In this document: positions 36,312 to 51,300 of the stretch, one piece after another
How the letters are laid out: each line of letters opens with the position of its first letter
How positions within the stretch are numbered: the first letter of the stretch is position 1
Source: Stieleria neptunia
Lineage (GTDB): Bacteria; Planctomycetota; Planctomycetia; Pirellulales; Pirellulaceae
NCBI RefSeq assembly: GCF_007754155.1
Contig: NZ_CP037423.1
Span: 6,320,567-6,384,566, forward strand
DNA: 64,000 nt
Reading direction: 5' to 3'
The notes under the pieces: model-generated
The model's input: only the letters and a program-made list of their open reading frames with translations
Told to the model about the DNA's origin: nothing
Databases searched by the model: none
Made by a program: the position numbers and the translations under genes

Positions 36312-36315
36312 GTGT

Positions 36316-39300
36316 CTAAACCTCGTCCAACCATTCCCCCAACGCTTCGTCAAACGCTTCCGGTTCGGCGGCTTGCTGGAGGGCGATTTCGTTGATCACG
36401 CGGAGCGCGTCCAGGGGCGTGATGAACCCGTCCCCGTTGACGTCGTAAAACGGTGGCGGTCCGACGGTGTCGGTGATTTCAAACAGCTTGTTGGTGGATG
36501 CATGATGGACCGTGATGCGTGCCAGTTCGTTCAGCACGATCAACGCGTCAATTGGTGAAACGGACTTGACGCCGTCGGTGAGTTTGTCATCGACGTCAAA
36601 CTTGTTGATCGGGTTTTGCCAACCGTTGCTCGCTTCCAGCAGGATATCGCCGACCTGGACCTGGCTGTTGTCGTCACCGAATCCGACCAGATCAAACATC
36701 AACGTCGCGACTTCGCCGCTCGCTTCGGCCGGCAGACTGATCACGACATCGATCGGCTGGGTCAAGTCACCGATCCGTCCACTGCGACGCACCCCTTCAA
36801 CGGTCACGCCGTCGGCAAAGTACACCGTCCCGTCGGCCTGGATCGAAAGCAGCGCGTCGCCACCGGGCAACTTGGGCATCTCGCCCATCCAGCTGGTCGC
36901 ATTGACTGAGTCCAACAAAGCGACCTCAAACACCTCCGGCGGATGCACCGCGTTGCCATCAGCTACACCCCCGACGTCCATCGAAATCCCGGTCAACGTA
37001 AACGAAATCGTATTGATGCCGTTGGGCACGACATAGGTTTGCGACAGATCGGAAACCATGCCGACGTCTTCTGTGATGATCACGTCACCGGCGGCGATCG
37101 AGATGTCGCCGATCACATCCCAGGCGAAATCGTCGGCGGTCTCATTCGATTGCTCGAAGTCCTCGTTGGTCAACCCGACAGCCGGACCGGTGACATAGGC
37201 GGATGCCACCGAATCAGCCATCAGCACAAATCCCAGCGGAACTCCGTCGTGGCCGTCTTGATGAACGTCGTTGGCGTTCGCAAACGAATCAAAGTTGGAC
37301 TCGGTCAGCGTCGCCGTGTTGTAGGCATCGGTAAGAATATCAGTTTCCGCTCCCGGCAACTTTCTCGTCCCGGCCCGCAGCGTTGCAGCCATCAGCCGTT
37401 CGCCGTGGCGGGCAGGGTCCATTTCGTTGCCGCCGGGAAGCAGGGCAAACTCGTTTCCTGCGGTAACAATGAATGGAGCCGACGATTCGATGCCTTGGGT
37501 AATCGACGCAAATCCCGGATGCCATTGGCCGAATCCGAGCAGGTGCCCCAATTCGTGTGAAACCACGGTTAATAGATCATAGCCGTTGACCGGTTCGGCG
37601 CCACTGAATTCACGATCATCCAGCGGAGTCGGGTCGATGAACCACTCCCGTCCGGCGGCGTTGTCATCGATCAAAATGGATGCCGTCAACGTGCCGTTTT
37701 CGAAGGATTCCGGAATCGCAGAGGCCAGTCGTCCGCCTTTTAGGTCCGTAACATCGATTTTGACGGACACGTCGTAGGGGATGCCCAATTCGGCCTTCCA
37801 ATACATCGCGGCTGCTTCGAGGATTTGCGAAAACGCGGCGGTATCCCCGATGGCTTCGTCCTTTGACACTTGGAATTCAATGTCGCCGGCGGCCTGTGAC
37901 AACCCGGTCTTCAACCCGGCCGACCGGTTCGGCGCGGATTGAGTGTCGGCAGGAATCCGAACGTCGACCGGACCATAGATCGTCGACGGTTCATCTGACG
38001 CCAGCAGGTTTTGATCGCGATTAAAAACTCTGCCCACTGCGTTGATTACCGGCAGGTACGCCTTTTTATAGATCGTCGTGCGTCGCGCATCGGTGAACTG
38101 TGAACCCGATTCACTGGTAAACGCGGTGGTTCCGGTTTTTGCGTCATAGCTGACTCCGGTTGCACCCATGCGGATGTGGAATTCAGGATCGGTGTGCAGA
38201 CCCTTGGCACTGGTTTCCAACATCCCGTTGCGGCCGACCCAGGCGACAAAATCAAGTTCGATACCGGCGGCTTGTGTCACCAATGCAATCTGTTCACCCT
38301 TGCGTACGAACTCGTCCAGATTCTTTGCGAATTGCTGAAACTCTTTCGACCGATGGAATGTTCCCATTTTGTGTTGGGGAACATTGAAATATTGGAGTTG
38401 CAGGCCGCCAGATTTGTCCAATCCTAAGCGAACACGCGGCGCGGGGTTGTTGAGTTCGCTGGGATGCACTGCCAAGTTTTTACTGACCGGGTCAATCACA
38501 TCATGGGCGAACAATTGATTTCGGCCACCGATGCCGGTTATGAAATCTTCCAGCCCGCGGTGACGAATATCCAGGTCGGCGCTGTTGGGATTTCCGGACG
38601 CCTTGAATGCGTTCTTCTTGGTCTTCACCGCGACACCCGGATTGATGAAGTTGTCCAGGATACCGACGATTTTGGTGGCGACGGCATCGGCAATCGCCGC
38701 ACCGTTTCTGCCGATGGCCGACGCATAGGTCGCAGCCTCGGCGCGGATCGCATTCAAGCCGTCACCGAACGAGGTCAGTTTGGTGTTCTCCAAGAAGCTT
38801 CCCTTTGCGCCCAAGACAAAGAACTCGCTGTCAAGCAATTGACTGACTGTCCCCAGCGCGTTGGCAGCATCCTGCCGACCGGCAAACGGCCCCGGACCGG
38901 AAAGCGTGTTGATAAAATCAAGCGTCGAGTTGCTTTGCGCCATCAGGTAACGGATTTCGGTCGCTTGGAAAAAGTCGCGCCCGACATCTTGGAAATCGAT
39001 CTTGGTTCCCGAATCGCTGAGCCGGTGAACCACTTTTCCGCCGGCGTCTCCGTCGCGAACGATGCGCAAAACTCCGGCAGCGATATCGCCGTTCGGTTTT
39101 CCTTTTTGGCGGACTGCGGTTTCCTCCAAAACCCTCAACATTTGATGGTACTGTTGTGAACCGCTGAATTTGTTGGCGACGCGGTGGCGATCCATGAATC
39201 CGGGAGCACCGCTGCCGAGCGTCTTCTGCATATCGCCGATCAACGAACGTATCGTATCGGCCGAATGACCTTTTTCGACCTGCTGTGCCACCAACGTATC

Positions 39301-42300
39301 GATCGCAGTTTTTCGGCTTGAGTCGGTAAACGTCGGCACGCCCGACAGTTCCCTGACACGCGCGGCCAGTCGCAATGCATCGTCACCTGTATAGACACGG
39401 TCTTTCGGCTTGGCCTGTTCCAGTCGGTCGACTGGGTGTGTTTTTCCCGGGAACAAGTTGGACGGATCCAGCTCTTTCGCGGCGGTAAGCAATCTGGATG
39501 CAATCGATGCATTCTTGACCGCGTCATGCGTTGTCGGCTTGGGACGCTCGTTGAACTTCTTCCTTAGGTATTCGACCTTGCCTTTGACGTTGTTATAGAA
39601 CTTCTCGGCGGTTTCCAGTTTTTCGTAATAGTCGCGTTGCACCTCCGGATCGTTGAAGTGATCGCGGACTCCGTTGTAGGTTGCTTTTGCCTTGTCGTAG
39701 TATCCTCGCATTTTAACGTAGGAACTGTGTAACGACTTGGCTCCCGAATACAGCGTTTCCCATGCAGACCGGTTTCGCGAAGCCGTCGGCGCCGAATTGG
39801 TCGGTTCGGCATTGACTGCGTCGTGTTTGTGCTGCACACGCTGGGCGACGTCGGTGGTTTGACCTTGTGCCGCACGCTCTTGAGCCTTTGCCATTGAGCG
39901 GGTTTCGCCGGCGTCGGCTTTGGCACCGTGGCGAATCGAGTTGCCGCCCAATGCGTTGTATCCGACCGATTTGACGCTCGAATAGGCGGTGCCGATTCCG
40001 CCCAGATCTTTGGCTCCGCTATAAACTTCCGTCATTGCTTCCCCAAAACCGCGACCGTCACCGCCGTAATATGCGGTCGTCGCTTTCAGAAAGCTCTCTT
40101 GGAAATCACGAGCATTGATCGCTGCGCCGGCAACGGCGGCGAGCGCCGGCCCGATTCCGGGAACTAAACCCAGTACCATCGGCCCGATTAACTTACCGGC
40201 TTCGGTATAGTTGCCGTGGACGACGGCCTGGGTCCAGAGTTGTCCTTCGGGCGCTTGGCCGGTTGCCATGCGAATCGGATCAAACACAAACGTGTTGGCC
40301 AGCTCGATCCCGCTTTGAATGGAGGCGTCGATCGCGCCGTTGACTGCCCCGATGACGAACTTGGCGGTATCCAGCGAATCAACCGGACCGATCGGACGCT
40401 GCGCGGCTTGAACGGCGCTTCGGAACGGGTTGGCAAACAGACTCAATCCGCTGGGGTCACGCAAGTTGACCGGGTTGTTTTCAACGTAGCGGTAGAGATT
40501 GCTTTCGCCGGAAGCAAATCCGATCGGGTCCACACTGATAAAGCGTCCGACCTGCGGATCAAAGTATCTTGCCCGCATGTAATACAGCCCGGTTTCGTGA
40601 TCATACTCACGCCCGGCAAACAGGTAATCACTGGAGAAGCCTTCGACGGTTTGCCCGAGAACGCGCCCGAAGGAATCGATCCAGAAGTGGGTCAACAAAT
40701 TCCCGCCTGCATCGGTGATTTCGCGAACGGTGTTTTGATGATCCGTCACCAGCCATTGGTATCCGGCGTCGCCGAAATCCTGAGCCAGTACCAAATCGAC
40801 TTCCGGGCCTTGCAGGTAGGTCGTGTCGACTTCCGGCAAACTTGCACCGCCGCCGTCAACATCGACCCACTTGATTGCAACCTTTCCGTCGACGTAGGTG
40901 AAATACTCGATTTGCGGATCGGTCGCGTCGCCGGGCGTGTTGTCGACACTGCGGGATATCCGCCGGTCCAACGGGTCGTAGCCGTACTGAACGACTCGGA
41001 CCAGCGTGTTGTTCTCGTCATAGGTTTCGACCTGGATCAGGCGGTTGCGGTGATCCCAGGCATAGCGATCCACCGTGTTGTCATCGACGTTGGTCGACGT
41101 GATTAGATTTCCTTCGTCGTCATACTCATACGCCAGATCTCCTGCCGACAGCAGTTCGTTTTGATCGTCGGTTTGGTAGGCGGTTCCGTGATGCGTCGAC
41201 GCGATCCGTTGTCCGTTGGCGCCGTAATCATAGATTTCGTCGTCCAGTTCGGTCGCGGTATGCGTTACCGACGTTAGCTGATATTGATCGTCATAGGAAT
41301 AGATGGCGTCATCAAAGGTGCCGGAGATGAGTTCAATATTGCCCGCGATATCGTAGTCCAGGTCATACTCGCTGATCGCAGAACCGGAATTGACGTGTCG
41401 CAGCACATCCAGAAATCCGCGACTGTCGTAGGTCAACGTCGTATCCAGCAAGCTCTGTGAGCTGCGATCGTCATAGCGTTCAATTCGGGAGATCGATGCG
41501 AGTCCGGTCGCGTACTCAAATCTTACTTCTTTGTTGGTAACGGCGGTTCCGGTTTGACGAATGCTCTCCATCCGATCGGTAGCGGCCTGGTACGAATAAG
41601 TTTCCGTCAGTAGTGGACTTGCGGTACCGACACGGACTGATTGTTGCGCGGTTTGCCCAAGGATATTGCGGGTGTAGGAGACTTCGATGGGATCGATTCC
41701 GGGGACGGCATCGGTCGTTTCGCTGGAGGGATTACCGAGTACATCGCCGCTCAGTTGATAGGAGACCGAAGAGTTCGGGTCCGTGGTGGATATCAATCGT
41801 CCGCCGGCGTCGTAAACATTGTTGACTTCAAAAATGACATCGTGGTTGTCATCCAGCCATCGTTCGCGGAGCACTTGATTGCGACCGTTGTAGGTATACA
41901 AGGTGCGGCGACCGTTGCGATCGGTGGTTTCAATGATGTTGCCAGCCGGATCCATGACATATTCACGAACGCCTTGGCTGGTGGTTTCGCGGATCATGCG
42001 ATCAGTAGCGTCGTGATCCATGGTGGTCACATTGTCCGCCGAGTCCGTGACGCTGGTCAAATTGCCGGCGTCGTCGTACTCGTATCGCGTTGTTTCATCG
42101 AGCGCATTGGTATAGGTTTCGCGTCGATTGTGCAGGTCATAGTCCGAATGATCGATCAGAACGCCAAACGCATCGAAGGTCTTTGTCAGGTTTCCGTTGG
42201 CGTCATATTCAAATCGCGAGGTGTTGCCGTCGGCGTCGGTCGCGGTATCTCGGCGATCGAGCGGATCGTAATCATAAGTAAAGGACACGGATCCGCTGGT

Positions 42301-45300
42301 TTCGGCAATCAAGTTGTTGTTGGCGTCATACCGCATCGTTGCGTCTTCATCAAAGCGGCTGGTGACGGAAACGGCGCGCCCCAGCGCGTCGTAGATGGTT
42401 TCCGTATCCAGGTTGCCTGCGGCGTCGAAGTACTGGACCGCATAACCGTCAGCGCGGTTGATGTATTCCCATCGATTGACAAACTTCTCCGCCGACCCGG
42501 CGGCCGGATCGTCGGTCAATACTTCTTGCAGGATCACGCGGCCTTTTAAGTCATAGTCGCTGTTGGTTACAAAACCGTTTGCGTCGGTGGTCGAAACAAT
42601 ATTGCCTGCGTTGTTGTAGTCGTTCAGGACGGTGACGGTTTCGGGCGAATCCGGCGTGCCGACCTGTGCGTCAATTCTGACCAATCGATTTTGCCGATCG
42701 TAGGTGAAGACGTTGGTGTAAAAGTCACCGCGTACCGAAGTCTCCGACGCCACCGATCCGAGTTCGGTGTAGGAGACCTTTCGCACCAATTTGTCTTCGT
42801 ATCCCGGAGTTGGGATACCGGGCTCGCCGGGGACACCGGCAGGCATATGAACTTCGGTCAGTCGATTTAAATTATCGTAAAAATAGTTAACGGTGAAATA
42901 CTGACCCCGGGGATCGGTTTCGGCGACCAAGTTGCCCAGGACGTCATACTGCATCGTGTAGGTCAACGCTTCGTCTGTTTCCGCAGCCTTGGTGGACGCG
43001 ATCAACAGGTTTCGCGCATCAAAGCGGTTAACCGTTTTGATACCGCGCGGATCGACCGCTTCGATCGGATTACCGACCGCGTCGTATTTAGTCGTGGCGG
43101 TGTTTCCAATTTCATCGGTGTGTTCAACGATTCGTCCCAAACCATCCAGAACGGTGGTGGATTCGTAACCTCTGGGGTTCGTATCAATGCGTTTGCTGCC
43201 GCCGGATTCATAGCGACTAAATGATTCGTGCTCCAATGCATCGACGGTCAGAACGTTACGATCCAGTTTGTCATAGCGGAATTGTGTCTGTCCGAGCGTG
43301 GTTGTTAGCGTGATCAAATTGCCGAAGGCATCGTACACGGATTCCTCGCTCTCACCGATCGGATCGGTCATCAAGACCATCCGTCCCAGTAGATCGTACC
43401 GATAGGTCGTTACGTAGTCTTCGCCGCCGATCCCGACTTGTTGGACGACGTTGCCCATCGCGTCATAGCTTTTTCGGTCAATCACCGTGTCGGTTGTTCC
43501 GATGTCACCACTGGGGTATTCCGAGGTCAGCGTGCGGCCGGCAAAGTCGACGGTGTAACGACTGATGAATTGCTCGCCTCGCGGATCGATATATGCGATT
43601 CGGTTGCCGGCAACATCGTATTGGAACTTGTCGACGTGCTGACTCGGGCTTCCAAATTCACCCGAGGCTCGCGACGTTTCCACCGGATGGTTCATGGTGT
43701 CATAAATCGCGGTGGTCGCGTAGGCCGGTCCGCGCGGATCAATGTGACGGACTTGATTGCCGACGCCGTCGTAGTCGTACTGATCAACCAGATATTGACC
43801 TGAATCGATCGATTCGCCCGCCGGACGTCGTGTTTCCAAAACCAGATTCCGCGCGTCGTATTTGATGAAGGTCGTAAAGAATTCGCCGCGACCGTCGGTG
43901 GTGGCGATCACGTTGCCGACAAAGTCGTTCTGGTTTGCCGTGGTGTGGTCTTCGGCGTCCGTATGCGTCAATTGGAAATTGAGTGCGTCGTAGGTCCAAG
44001 ATTGCTCGTGCGGCAATCCGGCTTGGTCGAGTGTCGGGCCAACCACCCGAATCAGGTTGCTGTTTTCATCGTAGAACAGGCGAGATTCCCGTCCGTCGGC
44101 ATCGATCACGCGTTCCGTACGCCCCAAAGCATCGGGGAATACGGTTTCAATCTTGGTTTCGGAGAATTCATCCCCGAATCGTGTAGTAACCTCCAAGTTT
44201 CCGGCCGCATCATAGGAGTATTCGATGCGGTTGCCTTCCGCATCGATTTCCGCCGACAACAGCCCCCGCGGCGTGTATTCATAGCTGACGATACCGCGCT
44301 CGGTGGGCGTGTTCACCCAAGGCAACTGTATCGTTTTGGTTCTTCCGGCCGCGTCGTAGTCGTAAGTGGTAACCGCAGGTGCGCCCGGTGCGTTTTCGCT
44401 GCCGGTCGGTTGAGAGATTTCCCGCAGCATCCCTCGCTCGTCATACGTCATGGTCGACGTGTAGTAGGCACCACGAGGATCGACGACCGATGTCTGGTTT
44501 CCGGCAGCGTCATACACATAGGTGCGTACGGAGCGCGGCCCGGGTGTGTTTTCGGCGCCCGTGTTCATCGACTGACTGACGACGCGGTTTTTGGCGTCGT
44601 GGGTATATTCGACTTTAAAGAAGTCACCCCGGGGATCCGTGACGGATTCGACGTTTCCCGCATCGTCATGCGTGTACTTGGTGACAAGAACTTGTTCACT
44701 TTCGGCGGCATCGAATGTGTTGACATGAGTTTCCATCAACCGGTGCAGGTCATCATATTTGAACTCCGTCCAATAGCGGTCACCGCGCGGGTCGACTTGG
44801 CGTACCAGGTTTCCGACTGCATCGTATTTGAACTGTGTGACGGCAAAGAGTTCTCCCTGTTCACCGGCCTGTCGGGTTTCAAGCTTCTGATGCCCCAGCC
44901 GATCGTAGTCATAGGTTGTCATATAGCCGCGGGCGTCAATCATTTCCGTCAAGTTGCCGACCGGATCGTAGTCGCGTTTTACAACATTACCCGCTGCATC
45001 GGTGCGTTCTTTCAGCCGGCTCAGCGAATCGTAGACTCGCGTGGTAATAATTTCGCCCGAGGGAATTGAACCGTCGCAACTGGAGGCGCCGTTGCGTGGA
45101 TCCCCCGTCGCGATCACGTTGCCCAAGGCATCGTAGGCAAAGCAGGTCGTGTAACCCGCTGTCGTCGCCGCATCGGGATCGGCCGGTTCAGTGATGCCGA
45201 TCAGCTGATTCAGCCCATCAAAGTATTGTGTCACCAGGTAGGTGTCGTCGGATTCACCACTACTTTCCGGCCCACGAATTTCCGTTCGGTTGCCGACAGC

Positions 45301-48300
45301 GTCGTATTCGTAGTAGGCTGTGAAATCCAAAGCGTCGGTTTCGCTTGTGACACGACCGGCGGCATCATAGGTGAAGGTCGTTTTCCATTCGACGTTTCGC
45401 GGATCGGAAACCGAGGTCATGTTTCCGGCATCGTCGTATTCGGTAACGATCTCGTAGGGTACCGGATTGTCGGAGGTGCCGCTTGGACCAAATTCCTTGA
45501 CGAGGCGACCGACTTTGTCGTAATCGTAATTCGTTGTATAGAAGTCGCCTCGGGGATCGGTCTGGGACATCAGATTTCCGGCGGCGTCATAGACAAACCG
45601 ATCGACCAATCCATTTCGCGTCCGTGTCTCCATGTGTTTCAGATCGTCGTAGCCGAATTCAATGCGCAGACCGGTGGGATCGATGTTGGTTTCGACCAAG
45701 CCCAGCGGGTTGTAATCGGTTCCCCAAATTGCTTCTTCGTCGCTACCCGGTGCAATCTTACGTTCGATTTCACGGCCCAAGAGATCGTATTTGAATTCCG
45801 TGCGGTGGTCGGCGCCGCGGTCGTCGATCAATTGAACCAGGTTTCCAATCTGGTCATAATCGTAGCGGGTGGTGTTGCCTTCACCGTCGACGACCTTTCG
45901 CAATCGGCCCGATTTGTCATAGGTATTGATCGTCAAATTGGAATTGGTTGAATTTTGACCGCCGAACGTGTGTTCGTAGAATTGGTATCCGACGGCATCG
46001 AAATCAAACTCTTTGATAACGCCGGTCGGGTATTCGGCCCGGAACATGCGGTTGATCGGATCGTAGAAATAGGTGCTGGTATAGTCAGCCGCATCGGCAC
46101 CGTCTTCATTGCCTCTCGGATCGACTTCGGTCAGCAGGTTGCCGACGGCGTCATAGGTGTAGGTGGTCATGTTACCGAGCGGGTCGGTCGACGCAATCAT
46201 CCGATTCAGTCCGTCGTAATCCATCTCGGACCGGAATTCCGTGTTGTCGCGATTGCCGTCGGCGCGGCCGTCGACGGTTGCGATAACGTTTCCATTGCCG
46301 TCGTAGAATAGATGAGTGATTTCATCTTCGGCGTTGGTGATTTTGATCTGTCGATCCAACGCATCGTATTCAAAAAGGGTTGTAAATCCGCGACGATCGG
46401 TTCGGGTTTCGATATTGCCGTCGGGGAAATACGTGAACGACTCGGACGCGGCACCGTTGTAGGTGATGGAGTCGACGCGATTGCGGGTGTCGTAGCCGAA
46501 TACAGTCGCAAACGGATCGTCGGATTCGGCGGCTTCGATCGTCTGCGTGGGATTGCCAGCCAGGTCGTGGTAGGTCCGCAAGTAATGTCCTTCGGCGTCA
46601 ATCTGTAAACCGACCGAGTCGAACACGTTGTAGAAATACTGTGTGATGCGATCTTCGGTGGCATCATTTTCTTCGACAACTTGCGTCAATCGATCCAGGT
46701 TGTCGTGTTCAAAATAGCTGACTTCGACGGTCGGACCTGTTTCGGATTCAATCCGACCGCGACCGTCCAGCGTTCGGTCAATGAATACTCCGCCGGGCAA
46801 CAGATCGTCCTCGTGTCGCCGTGCGGCATCGTAGGTAAACGTGGTTTGCCGCCCAAGTTCATCGTATTGATGAATCAACAAGTTATGCTTGTCATAAACT
46901 TCCGTGGTGTAGTATCCGCGCGGGTTCTTGATGATGCGGTAGCTGTACGATGGATTTCTTTCGATGCTGTAGTCCGGCGTCAGGCCGGTTAAGTCGTATG
47001 CGAATTGCGACACGTAGTTCAGCTCGCCGGCATCGTCACTTCGCTCGATCGGCCGGTTCATCACGCCGTATGCAAAGGTGGTTTGGGTTTCATTGCGATC
47101 GGTTTGCAGAATGGGGTTTCCCTGGGCGTCGTAATCACTGGTGCTGGTGTATTGAACATCCTGCAGGAAATTGGTGGTCGTCAAAACACGATTCATCGGA
47201 TCGTAGGTCATTTCAACGACGTCGCCGGCCGGATCAACCGTGCGCGCCAGATTGCCTTCCAGTCCGTCGTAGTCAAAGGTCATCGTGCCGTCGGTAAAGA
47301 CGGTCGTTTTCATACGCTCCAGCGTATCGTAGGTATAGCTGGTGACGTTGCCCAAGCCGTCTTCGACCGATGATGGCAGTCCGCTGGTGGTGAACGAAAA
47401 TTTCTTGACGGTGCTGGTCGGGTTGCCTTCAGGGGCATCCGGCACGGTGGTTGTCACGGTGATCGCATCGCCCACCGCGTTGAGCGTGTGAATGGTTTCG
47501 CGTCCGTAGGTTCCCTGAGAGATCCCTTCGGTGATGCGCACCAGTTGATTGTTCTTGGCAAGATCGAATTCGTATTCCGTCTTGACGGCGACACCGGAAT
47601 CGGGGCCGCCCGGAAAATCGGTGCGTTCGATGATGTTCCCAAAGGCGTCGTAGACAAAACAGACCACGTTGCTGAGTGCGTCGATTTCCGCGATCATCTG
47701 TCCGCCCGCGGCGGAGCGATCGAATCGCCGCACGACACCAAGGTCGTCTTCGACTTTGGTTAGTTGACCGAACCCGGTAACTTCGTATTCGACTTTGTTG
47801 CCGCGGAAATCGGTGTACGTCGCACCGGCGCGGTAACCTAACGTTTCGTCATTGTTGTGATCCGGATCAATGCCGCACTTTTCAGCTTCGGGTCGATCGG
47901 GTTCGGCACGACGTTCCGGTGAAGCGACGATCTCCAGTTTGGGCGCGGAATCATAGTTCGACGCGTCTGCAACCTTTAGAACGGCAAAGGATTGTGATGG
48001 AGACAGAGTGAATGTCTTTGCGTCGATTCGTTCACCGCCGTTAACTCGTCCGATTCCGTCGTAGGAAACCGTTTCGTTGAATTCGTCATCCAGGGGATCG
48101 TTGGCGTTGCCCCGTTTAAAGACTTGGGACGTGATCAATCCGGTCAGCGGCCGCGCATCGCGATCCGGTTCATACGGCAAAGAATCGTAATTGAACGTTC
48201 GAAACGTTTGGTCCGGATCGGTAATCTTGGTTAATTGATCGCCGGTGTATTCAAACCGGGTAACGCGCCCGGCCGGATCGGTAATCGATGTCACTTGATC

Positions 48301-51300
48301 GCCCGAATAGCCGAACGTCGTTACCAGTCCGACGGGATCGGTAACGGAGATTAAACGGCCGTCTCGGTGAGTGAACAGGGTTTCGTTTCCATGGCGATCG
48401 CGGACCACGGACAAACGATTGTCTGCGTCGAATTGATAGACCGTTCCGTCCAGCATTCGCCGTGTAAAGCGACCGTTGGCGTCCTGTTTCAGTTCGGAGT
48501 AGTCCAGTGCCAGCGGTGTGTAGGCCTGTCCAAACTCCTCAGGCGCCAGGAAGATTTGTTCGGTTCCGTTGCCGTCGACCAGCAACACTCCGCCGTCGCC
48601 TTCGAACAATTCCAAATAGCCTTCCAATCCCCAACCCGCTCCGAATGCGCCCTTGCGGGAGTTGACGACGGACAGCGGTTCGGTTTGGGTTTGAACACGC
48701 TCGGGAACCAGACGTCCGCCCTGCTCGCGCACGATTTGGTAATCCATCGACAGTGTGTACAGTCCGCTGGCAGCTTCACTGAGGTCAAACGGGATTCCGA
48801 GCCCATACTGCGAATCCCCTTCGACCTTACTGGGCAGTTTGGTAAAGAACGTATTTTCGGACAGTCCCGCATCGCGCAATTGTTCCAATACTTCGTCGTT
48901 CGGTTTTGAGTCGGCTTGGAAAACAGCATCAGCGTTCCGTGCGGACAACGAAACGGCAATTCGCGGATCGCCTGTTGTGTCAATCTTGTCGGCTTGCGGT
49001 ATCGCAAAGTAATGGATCAATCGAGTTTCGGCGCGCAACGAATCGTAATGGAGATTCAGACCGCGGATTTGACCCTGCGATTGATAGGTAACCAGTGAAT
49101 GCGTTTCGTGGAACGCGCCGGTTTGAATTTCTGCGGAGGATTGGATTCCGGTTTCGACATCGGCCGCTTGATTCGGAAAACTTTGCAGACTCGGGGTCTG
49201 GTTGTACGGCGTCGGCGAAAGGCCGATCAAGTTGCCTTTGAGTGTCGGTTGGATGCTGATGCCGCGCGGTCCGCGATCGGTCCCCAGCGGTGCGTAAAGG
49301 TTAGGAGGTCCGTTACCGAAGGGATCGATCGGCGGAACGCCATAGCCGACCGACGGTCGTTCGCCCGGTTCGTTGTCGGCAAAGAATCGGTAATCAGCGG
49401 CGATGCCGACTTGGGGCGAGACTGCATCAATGGGAACGGTCGACAGGGGCCCGCGCAGAATCGTCGATAGTTCCGCAATCGAATTTTCCGGCGGTTCGCC
49501 GTTGGGATATTGGCCCCACGGATCCAAAACGCCGCGTTCGGAATATTCTTCGATCAGTGAAATCGCCGAAGCCGTGTCGTACCCGAACACGGTGTTTTTG
49601 GCAGTGAACGATGCCAACGCGATCCCCGTGGCTGCGGACACGGCAACGTTGTCGGGGAAACCGGCTTCGATCGGTCGTGTTGCCGCAACCAACCGAGGCT
49701 CATCGACCAAGCTATCAAAGTCGCCGGTCGGTTTTCGAATGATCCCGATGTTGCCGCCGGCGACAATCGATTCATTGATTGTCGAACGAGATACCGGGAC
49801 ACCGTTGATCCAGTGTTCGAACAATGGGTTGTAGGCATCAAACACTCCCAGGCTGGGGTCACTCATCGGATCGCCCGAAGTGAATTTTTTGAACCCCGTA
49901 ATTAAAGCGTAGGAGGGGTGTTCTTTGCCAATCGCGTCTTTGAACAGATTGGCCGGTACAAATTCCACGCTCTGCGCATTGCGGACTCCAAAGGCCTGGG
50001 TATCGCGTCCTTCGACCAATCTGGGAATTCGTCCAAACGGATTCAGGTCGACGAATTGGTAATCAAAGACTTCGGTTCCGCGTCGTAGTACCCCGAACCC
50101 TTCTCCGCTTGCCGAGCGATCGACAATCAGGAACACCCCGACTTCATCGGTTGCCGTAATGTCGTAGGGATTGGGGCCGACCTCCGTAATCGCATCGGGC
50201 AACTGTTTATCAAAGATCAAACGTCCGTCGATCGGCGGTGCCTTGCTTTGTTCCCCCGATCCGGAAACCAACTTGCGAGTGTTTGCGTCGCGAAGCGGGT
50301 TCAAATCGATGCGTAATACCTTGCCGGGCCGGTCCGCCGGAGCGCTTTCATAGATGGTTCCCGAAGGCGCCGTCACCATCAACGCACTTCCGTCGGTTTC
50401 AACAGCCAGTCCGCGCAATCCGCGGGGGACTTCCATCTCCGGCAAGTCAATCGAATCGACAAGTTCGTGGAATGTCGGCGAGTACGGGTTGATGTCGATC
50501 ACGTAAACGATCGGATGCCGAAAGTCGGACACGAACAAATAGTGACCTTGGGGATCGACAACGGCATCAAACGGTTGTGCGCCGGAGGGCAGATCGATCG
50601 GTTGAACGCCGTCCTTATTCACATCGTCCGGAACTCTCGGATCATCTTCGGTGATCATATCGGCTTCTTGAAGCGCGACCGCATCGATGACTGCAATTTC
50701 GCCGGATCGCTGCAGCGTGACATAGACGCGGGTTCCATCGGGCGAAACAACGCTTTTGCGCGGCGCCAGACCATTGGCATCCACATCGGTGCGGCCGGCT
50801 CCCAGCGGAATCACTGCGACGACTTTCGGCACCAATTTGTCGTTGCCTTGATAAGGCTGTGTTGCAAACAAGTCATAGACGGTGACGGTATCGGCCCCGC
50901 CGGCGGGGACAAAGGCAAACCGGCCCTGCGTCACGGGGGTGACGGGATTACTGGTAAAGATCTGGCGGCCGAATTTACCGTCCAGCGGTGCGTTGTTCGG
51001 GCGAGTCACCGTGATCGTACTCGCCCCCACCAACACGCCTTGCGGAATCGGTACCGTCAAACTTGTGGCGTCGCCGGTCAGTTCGGAACCGTCGACGGTG
51101 TAATCCAATCCGCCGACCGGAAACACATTGCCGTCGGCATCGAAGGTGTCACGACCGCCGATTTCAAAGGTCACGAACAAGTCGGCCACGCGTGTTCCTA
51201 GCGGCCCTGCATCCGCGTAAGGACTTTGGAACAAAAAGTCCTTGCCGGTAAGTTTTAGCTGTGGTTCTTCGTTGTTCGAACTGATCACAATCTCGGCCGA

